From contig CBFGUG010000003.1 of NCBI GenBank assembly GCA_965651905.1, positions 124,001 to 188,000 of the forward strand: a stretch of 64,000 nucleotides of DNA, given 5' to 3'. The notes under the pieces are model-generated. The model was not told the DNA's origin, ran no database searches, and worked only from the letters and a program-made list of their open reading frames with translations. Positions 60,401 to 64,000 of the stretch are shown here, piece by piece. The DNA is from SZUA-265 sp965651905 (lineage in GTDB: Bacteria > Myxococcota_A > Polyangia > Polyangiales > Polyangiaceae). Made by a program: the position numbers and the translations under genes. Position 1 is the stretch's first letter; each line of letters opens with the position of its first letter.

Positions 60401-61714
60401 GGTGTTGACGGGGTTAGCGTCATCACACTCTTCGTCGCCGTTGACGATGCCGTCGCCGCAGGAGGGTGCCTGGCAAGCGTTGGTGCAGTCGTCGTTGTTG
60501 ACTTGGTTGCCGTCGTCACAGTCTTCGCCAGCGTCGACGATACCGTTGCCACAGGAAATGCTGCGACACTGGCTGGTGCATTCGTCGCCGTCTTCGGTGT
60601 TGCCGTCGTCGCAGGCCTCGTTGTTCGAGGCCTGAACGTAGCCGTCACCGCAAGCAGCGAGCGTACACGTCGTGGTGCAGGTGTCGGTGTTCGAGCCGTT
60701 GCCGTCGTCACATTGCTCGACGCCGGTCTGGACGAAGCCGTCACCACACTCTGCGTCATCGCAGGTGTTCGTGCACGCGTCGGTATTGATGCTGTTGCCG
60801 TCGTCACAGTCCTCACCCTCGTCGACGACGCCGTCGCCACAAGAGGGGTCGAGGCAGTTGTTACGACACTCATCTTCGTTGTCGTCGTTGCCGTCGTCAC
60901 AATCTTCGCCGGGCTGAGTGATGCCGTCACCACACACAGCGATGGTGCAGGTGTTGGTGCAGTCGTCGCGGTTGCTCTCGTTGCCGTCGTCGCACTCTTC
61001 GGTCTCAGCGCGGACGCCGTCACCACAAGTAGCCTCGACGCAGGTGTTCAAACACGCGTCGCGGTTGTTCTGGTTGCCGTCGTCGCACTCTTCGCCCTCT
61101 TGCGTGACGCCGTCGCCGCAAGTGGGGGTGGTGCAGTCGTTGGTGCAGTCGTCGTCGTCGACGTCGTTGCCGTCGTCGCACAACTCGTCGCCAGAGCGGA
61201 TGCCGTCACCACAGACGGCGCTGGTGCACTCGTTGGTGCACTCGTCGCTGTTGCTGGAGTTGCCGTCGTCGCACTCTTCGCCGTCTTGCGTGAAGCCGTC
61301 GCCGCACGATGCGTTCATGCAGGCGTTGGTGCACGCGTCGGTGTTGGAGCTGTTCTCGTCGTCACACTCTTCGTCGCCGTTGACTACGCCATCGCCGCAG
61401 TCGGGCGCAGCGCACTCATTCGTGCAATCGTCGTCGTCGATGTCGTTGCCATCGTCGCAGGCCTCGCCGGACTGAACGAATCCATCGCCGCACGATGCTT
61501 CCATGCATTCGTTGGTGCAGCTGTCTTCGTTGTCTTCGTTGCCGTCGTCACATTCCTCGCCATCCTGGATCTCGCCATCGCCGCAAACGGCTTCGGCGTC
61601 AGCCCCTGGATCGTCGGCAGTACTATCACTGCCATCATCTCCGCAGGCGACCAAGGACATCGCCATCAGCGGTACGGCAAGCCATGCGACTGCCGAGTTC
61701 GGTTTAAGTTTCAT
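57440..61714 (-). CDS. Giant DUF4215 (Myxococcus cysteine-rich repeat) lipoprotein with C-type lectin domain
   Basis: 1424 residues from an ATG with a GGAGAGG ribosome-binding site; an upstream ATG 48 bp away is less likely. The signal 'AVAWLAVPLMAMSLVAC' gives a lipobox with Cys24, followed by an acidic linker. About 33 cysteine-rich units follow, each near 31 residues, on the plan CGDGxxxxGEECDDGNxxNxDxCTNxC. The first ~16 are very regular, and later ones carry insertions of 5-50 residues. The Asp/Asn-rich loops look able to bind calcium, and four or more Cys per unit suggest disulfides. The last ~165 residues are a C-type lectin-like domain: 'WIGLVDNN', 'WYWVDG', 'FANWNAGQPND', 'GLEDCAVM', 'GTWHDEVC', 'VCEFELE'. 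A surface adhesin or matrix protein is the likely role. Confidence 0.93.
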   Translation of the reverse strand: MKLKPNSAVAWLAVPLMAMSLVACGDDGSDSTADDPGADAEAVCGDGEIQDGEECDDGNEDNEDSCTNECMEASCGDGFVQSGEACDDGNDIDDDDCTNECAAPDCGDGVVNGDEECDDENSSNTDACTNACMNASCGDGFTQDGEECDDGNSSNSDECTNECTSAVCGDGIRSGDELCDDGNDVDDDDCTNDCTTPTCGDGVTQEGEECDDGNQNNRDACLNTCVEATCGDGVRAETEECDDGNESNRDDCTNTCTIAVCGDGITQPGEDCDDGNDDNEDECRNNCLDPSCGDGVVDEGEDCDDGNSINTDACTNTCDDAECGDGFVQTGVEQCDDGNGSNTDTCTTTCTLAACGDGYVQASNNEACDDGNTEDGDECTSQCRSISCGNGIVDAGEDCDDGNQVNNDDCTNACQAPSCGDGIVNGDEECDDANPVNTDTCLDTCIINTCGDGFKAPNEGCDDGNDDNEDGCNNDCELPTCGNGTLDQGEECDDGNAVNTDECTTECRFPSCGDGYTNGDDECDDQNSNNEDACINCVAARCGDGLVWSDDNTEACDCGDGTGTLPTGCLAPNGPGSICTTACTVNSCGDGVLDPGEDCDDDNNDNTDSCLDNCTWNECGDGAVYRNRTNNANPHPIEACDDANDVEGDSCLATCELNTCGDGVLLTTKTAGYGDPDGTGPMTSDPAGSVEIIGDGVGDDDGNCEANELCLNPANIDVEPCDDGNTITTDECVNRNTDSTPELECALAFCGDGVIWAGNEDCDDRNTDNTDSCIDTCEYNVCHDGWQHVVKTNNANPNTVEDCDDGNTDNDDGCVDECELASCGDSYVWRGNEECDDGDASGPGDTCSADPVSGTCLYQPVGLCGNGQLDPGEECDCGDTPGEVPASCTDENGDNNSCLTTCQWNSCGDGFTYSNVTSLQNPNQLEACDDENSNNRDACLNDCSFATCGDGFAQVIICGNGITEPGEVCDDGNRNNNDACNNRCTDEDDCGDGNIDGGEECDDGNLINNDGCTNSCLDNSPPIRPTNSPELGGVEGCDDGNLVNDDGCSNLCAIATCGDGIIQDGEECDDGNGTNDDQCSNACTSPVCGDGIQQIGEACDNGDLNGSTGDPCTANCALQTCGNGTLDAGEECEDGNTENNDACSNRCLNAVCGDGIIQATNGEECDDQNDDNTDSCTDICLWNTCGDGVRYLTQSDEGNTNDLEECDGGPLNGATDDKTSTGDDRIDSGTDGTCSDTCQLQCFDDVGGGTGRAWARQWKSNNWCVFVAEDPGDSTPTNFDGPDTTFVNAVAACQQFGLADKPARPVVINSSAQNDIVIELVEAADAAPGDDVDDFVWIGLVDNNLATSTLDPPGDWYWVDGTSVPVVNGQATFANWNAGQPNDANGGLEDCAVMNNTGGGSAGTWHDEVCTPNTHEVVCEFELE

Positions 61715-62282
61715 TATCACCTCTCCTGTAAGGTCCTGATCTGACGGATGGAATAGTTCCACCGCCGTGGCGTGGAGTACACGAGGGCCAAATCAGGGTC
61801 AAGGCTAAAGCCGGTGACGAAAGCTGGCTCACTCGAACCGGCACGCCGGCCATGGAGGCACACTTGGCTCATACCTGAGGATGGGTTTCAGCATCACTGA
61901 ATCGGGCAACAGACGAACCGATGCGTCAGCCATTGGTGCAGTGCGGTGGAACGAGTCGAGTCAGCCCCGACGGCGTCACCCTGCTCGTTCACGCTAGAGC
62001 CGTTCGAGCCTATGAAAGTAGTGCTTTCGTGCTCGCCCAGTGCCGCGGGCGTATGCATGTGCAGCACCTACCTGTGGGCATATTTAACTACTGCAACGCA
62101 CGCGATCTCCGCTGGTGTGTTTCACACGCGGGTGCGTACGACATCCATGTCACATGTTTACTTGAAGCACGACTTCCCGGAAGGGCGAATTTATTGCTCC
62201 ACTTCACGATGGCGCAGCGTGTCATGCGAAGCCGTCTCACGCTCAGCGCGTGACGATCGAGCGGCGTGACATCTATCTGTCT
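61715..62282. other. Intergenic region upstream of the giant lipoprotein gene
   Basis: 568 bases between the end of larC and the giant lipoprotein gene, holding the candidate promoter above. Two plus-strand frames of about 110 codons overlap each other at 61921-62269. They encode Cys/His/Arg-scattered sequence without signal peptide, domain or ribosome-binding site, and I do not support either. The stretch is slightly richer in A and T than its surroundings, consistent with a regulatory region. Confidence 0.4.
61774..61802 (-). promoter_or_regulatory. Candidate promoter for the giant lipoprotein gene
   Basis: On the minus strand TTGACC (61802-61797) is followed after 17 bases by TACTCC (61779-61774). 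The -35 element matches the sigma-70 consensus at five of six positions and the spacing is ideal, but the -10 element is weak. It would give a leader of about 50 bases before the start codon. Confidence 0.35.
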
Positions 62283-63725
62283 TCAGCTCTCGCGCTGTTC
62301 GTCAAGCTCTCGCGTGATGAATTCGCCAGGCTTCGGCACGGCGAGCAGCGCGGCGGCCATCACTTCGCGCAGAGGCACACCGCGCTCCGCAGCGAGCCGA
62401 CGACACACCTCGAACTCGGGTTTGGCGTGGATCGGACCGCGGCTTAGCCCGCTGATTTTCACGGGCACCACGCCGAAATCGGTCGTGACGTCGATGATCT
62501 TTCGCGGCAGCTCGGTACGCCAATGCGCGCTGAACCTCACGCCGATCGCACTGGTTTCACGCAACACGACGTCGGCGACCACGTGCTGCAAGCCATGTTT
62601 GCACAACGCGCTGAGCGTCCAGGCGGGACGTCCTTTCTTCATCACGGCAGGCGTGGCCCAAGCGTCCACGGCGCCCGCGTCGAGCAGCTGAGAGATCACG
62701 TGGCCCAGAAGCTCGCCAGAGGAGTCGTCCAGATTCGTCTCGACCACGACGTGAGTGGGACGCGCGTCGTCCTCACTTCGAGCTTCACCCGTGGCGTCAC
62801 GCGTCAGAAGCACGGCGCGCAACAGGTTCGGTCGGTCTGCAAGCGTTCGCGAACCACTTCCGTAACCGATACGTATGGGAGAAGCGGCAGGCCAGCGTGA
62901 GCTTCGCCCCTGACTGCCCACGATCGCGGCTCCCGTGGGCGTCACCAGCTCCGCCTCGATCTCCGCGTCGAGCGTTTCCATCCCCTGAAGGCAGCCGAGC
63001 GTCGCGGGCGCTGGGATGGGAATACGCCCGTGCTGGCAATTGACCCAGCCTCTACCCAGGGGTAGCGCTGAACACAGTAGCTCGGCGTCCAGGTACTCCA
63101 GGCATGCCGCGGCCCCGACGATGTCCGCCAGCGCGTCGGCCGCGCCGACTTCGTGGAAGTGGACGTCATCGATGGGGACTCGGTGCACCGCTGCTTCAGC
63201 TTGCGCCAAGCGCGCGAAAATTGCGCTCGCGCGCTGCCGCACCGCGGGGGCAAGCGCAGCTGCCGCGAGCAGCTCTCGGATCTGAGCGTAGTTTCGTTGG
63301 GGTTGCTCGGGCCCGATGGTCACTTCGAACTTCGAGGCGCCGAGCGACCCCGCCAGCACCGCGTGGAGCGACACCGAAACGTTGGCTAACTTCAGCGTCG
63401 CAACCGCCTCTTCCACGACCGACCAGGGAACGCCGAGATCGACGAGCGCCGCGACGAACATGTCGCCAGCCAGACCACTGAACGCGTCGAGGTACAGTAG
63501 CTTGCCGCGCCCTGCCCCGCGCTCCAGCGGATCGCGATGCGCTTCGGGGGGTATGGCCAGCCGCCGCGGTCCTGCAGAGGTCGAAGCTGCTACACCCTCC
63601 GAGTGAACGTGTGGATGATGATGCGAGTGCGAGTGCGAGTGCGAGTGCGAGTGCGAAGGGCGACCAGCCCCACCCTCGGCATCGTCACTACGATGCTGAA
63701 GGTCGCGTGAAATGGACGGGAACAT
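62283..63725 (-). CDS. larC: LarC, nickel-insertion protein for the nickel-pincer nucleotide cofactor
   Basis: 480 residues from an ATG with GAGG seven bases upstream (a TTG directly before it is the alternative). Unusual N-terminus: a His/Ser-rich stretch of about 18 residues at 26-43, alternating His-Ser then 'HHHPHVH', likely to bind Ni(II). The body matches LarC: 'LLYLDAFSGLAGDMFVAALVDLG', 'VHFHEVGAADALADIVGAAACLEYL', 'GRIPIPAPATLGCLQG', 'VTPTGAAIV', 'VVETNLDDSSGELLGHVISQLLDAGAVDAWATPAVMKKGRP'. LarC uses CTP to insert nickel into the pyridinium bis-thiocarboxylate nucleotide used by lactate racemase LarA and relatives. Nine bases after larB. Whether LarE or LarA are encoded beyond the window is not visible. 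Confidence 0.94.
   Translation of the reverse strand: MFPSISRDLQHRSDDAEGGAGRPSHSHSHSHSHSHHHPHVHSEGVAASTSAGPRRLAIPPEAHRDPLERGAGRGKLLYLDAFSGLAGDMFVAALVDLGVPWSVVEEAVATLKLANVSVSLHAVLAGSLGASKFEVTIGPEQPQRNYAQIRELLAAAALAPAVRQRASAIFARLAQAEAAVHRVPIDDVHFHEVGAADALADIVGAAACLEYLDAELLCSALPLGRGWVNCQHGRIPIPAPATLGCLQGMETLDAEIEAELVTPTGAAIVGSQGRSSRWPAASPIRIGYGSGSRTLADRPNLLRAVLLTRDATGEARSEDDARPTHVVVETNLDDSSGELLGHVISQLLDAGAVDAWATPAVMKKGRPAWTLSALCKHGLQHVVADVVLRETSAIGVRFSAHWRTELPRKIIDVTTDFGVVPVKISGLSRGPIHAKPEFEVCRRLAAERGVPLREVMAAALLAVPKPGEFITRELDEQRES
63623..63652. repeat. Five 6-bp repeats encoding the His-Ser run of LarC
   Basis: Five identical tandem copies of GCGAGT, followed by GCGAAG, encode alternating Ser and His on the minus strand. 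Copy-number change here would alter the number of histidines without shifting the frame, giving a way to tune metal binding. Confidence 0.9.
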
Positions 63726-63734
63726 CAAGAAACC

Positions 63735-64000
63735 TCAGCCAATGGCCTGATTGCGCGTCTGCTGTGACGAATCGATGATGCGAACGGCGGCGATGGCTGC
63801 GCCAAAACCGTTATCGATGTTGACGACGGTAACTCCAGACGCGCAGCTCGTCAGCATGCCGAGCAGCGCCGCCACGCCTGACAGGGCCGCGCCATAACCG
63901 ACCGATGTCGGCACTGCGATGACGGGTTTGGCGACCAGCCCCCCGACCACACTCGCCAACGCACCTTCCATCCCAGCAACGACGATACATACGTCCGCCT
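63735..64000 (-). CDS. larB: LarB, carboxylase/hydrolase of nickel-pincer cofactor synthesis (5' end outside window)
   Basis: Only the last ~87 residues are seen; the frame stays open to base 64000, reading 'ADVCIVVAGMEGALASVVGGLV' then 'KPVIAVPTSVGYGAALSGVAALLGML' and 'CASGVTVVNIDNGFGAAIAAVRI'. These are the C-terminal blocks of LarB, an AIR-carboxylase (PurE)-related enzyme that carboxylates and hydrolyses nicotinic acid adenine dinucleotide to start the LarB-LarE-LarC pathway. larC follows 9 bp after the stop, so the two form an operon. An internal ATG at 63971 is not the real start. Confidence 0.9.
   Translation of the reverse strand, partial: ADVCIVVAGMEGALASVVGGLVAKPVIAVPTSVGYGAALSGVAALLGMLTSCASGVTVVNIDNGFGAAIAAVRIIDSSQQTRNQAIG

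Noticed and set aside
59351..61744. 797-codon plus-strand open frame opposite the giant cysteine-rich gene
   Set aside because: It is a repetitive Val/Ala-rich product of the repeat codons read antisense; no start context, signal or domain. The minus-strand gene has a signal peptide, lipobox, ribosome-binding site and known domains.
61921..62269. Two overlapping frames of about 110 codons between larC and the giant lipoprotein gene
   Set aside because: They overlap in different frames, lack ribosome-binding sites and have no recognisable feature; chance frames are likely.

Overview
The window looks like a chromosomal segment of a high-GC Gram-negative bacterium of the Myxococcota (delta-proteobacterial) type. 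This is an inference from content. There are many lipoproteins and beta-barrel proteins, a Pkn2-type kinase next to a formylglycine-generating-enzyme-like protein, an FHA/PP2C pair, relatives of the Myxococcus Glt/Nfs (gliding / spore-coat) envelope complex, and a giant lipoprotein built from the 'Myxococcus cysteine-rich' (DUF4215) repeat. Coding density is high. No rRNA, tRNA, transposase, integrase, phage gene or CRISPR array was recognised, so this reads as stable host chromosome rather than an island.

Layout. 1-2.1 kb: two coupled M16 peptidase-family genes, one probably catalytic (cut by the window edge) and one without the zinc motif. 2.1-10.3 kb, minus strand: a housekeeping run of PDZ lipoprotein, YgfZ, cysteine synthase, MazG, RlmN, biotin carboxylase and phosphohexomutase. 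10.4-19.4 kb: asnS, an amidotransferase-like pseudoenzyme, small lipoproteins, a MoxR ATPase, a membrane flippase-like protein with a tiny upstream membrane ORF, RluD, a DUF507 protein, Maf and an outer-membrane protein.

19.5-33.6 kb, minus strand: the most interesting block. A nearly continuous operon encodes a secreted coiled-coil protein, a GltC-like protein, a GltD/AgmU-like giant TPR protein, a GltE-like TPR lipoprotein, a small secreted protein, a small membrane protein and a GltG-like FHA/TonB-type trans-envelope protein. A little further on, in the same direction, come a secreted protein, a large beta-barrel and a short polysaccharide-export (OPX) lipoprotein. This suggests a Glt/Nfs-like envelope machine tied to polysaccharide secretion. 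Divergent from it lies an ECF sigma factor with a zinc-finger anti-sigma protein (33.9-35.7 kb).

35.7-49.2 kb: a GT39-type glycosyltransferase, Era (with an unusual basic tail) and Der, an ArsA/Get3-type ATPase, a second flippase-like protein, a Ser/Thr kinase, a formylglycine-generating-enzyme-like protein, a TrmJ-type methyltransferase, a TPR protein and a very acidic small protein. 49.4-54.2 kb: a zinc-ribbon/double-FHA protein, a PP2C phosphatase and two peptide-type ABC permeases without an ATPase. 54.3-57.4 kb: a thioredoxin-rhodanese fusion, an 11-copy array of short palindromes, and a HEAT-like lipoprotein. 57.4-64 kb: the giant cysteine-rich lipoprotein with a C-type lectin end, then LarC and LarB (nickel-pincer cofactor synthesis), LarB being cut by the window edge.

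A recurring small-scale feature is perfect or near-perfect short tandem duplication (15, 17, 18 or 21 bp) placed in signal peptides, at gene ends or just upstream of genes.
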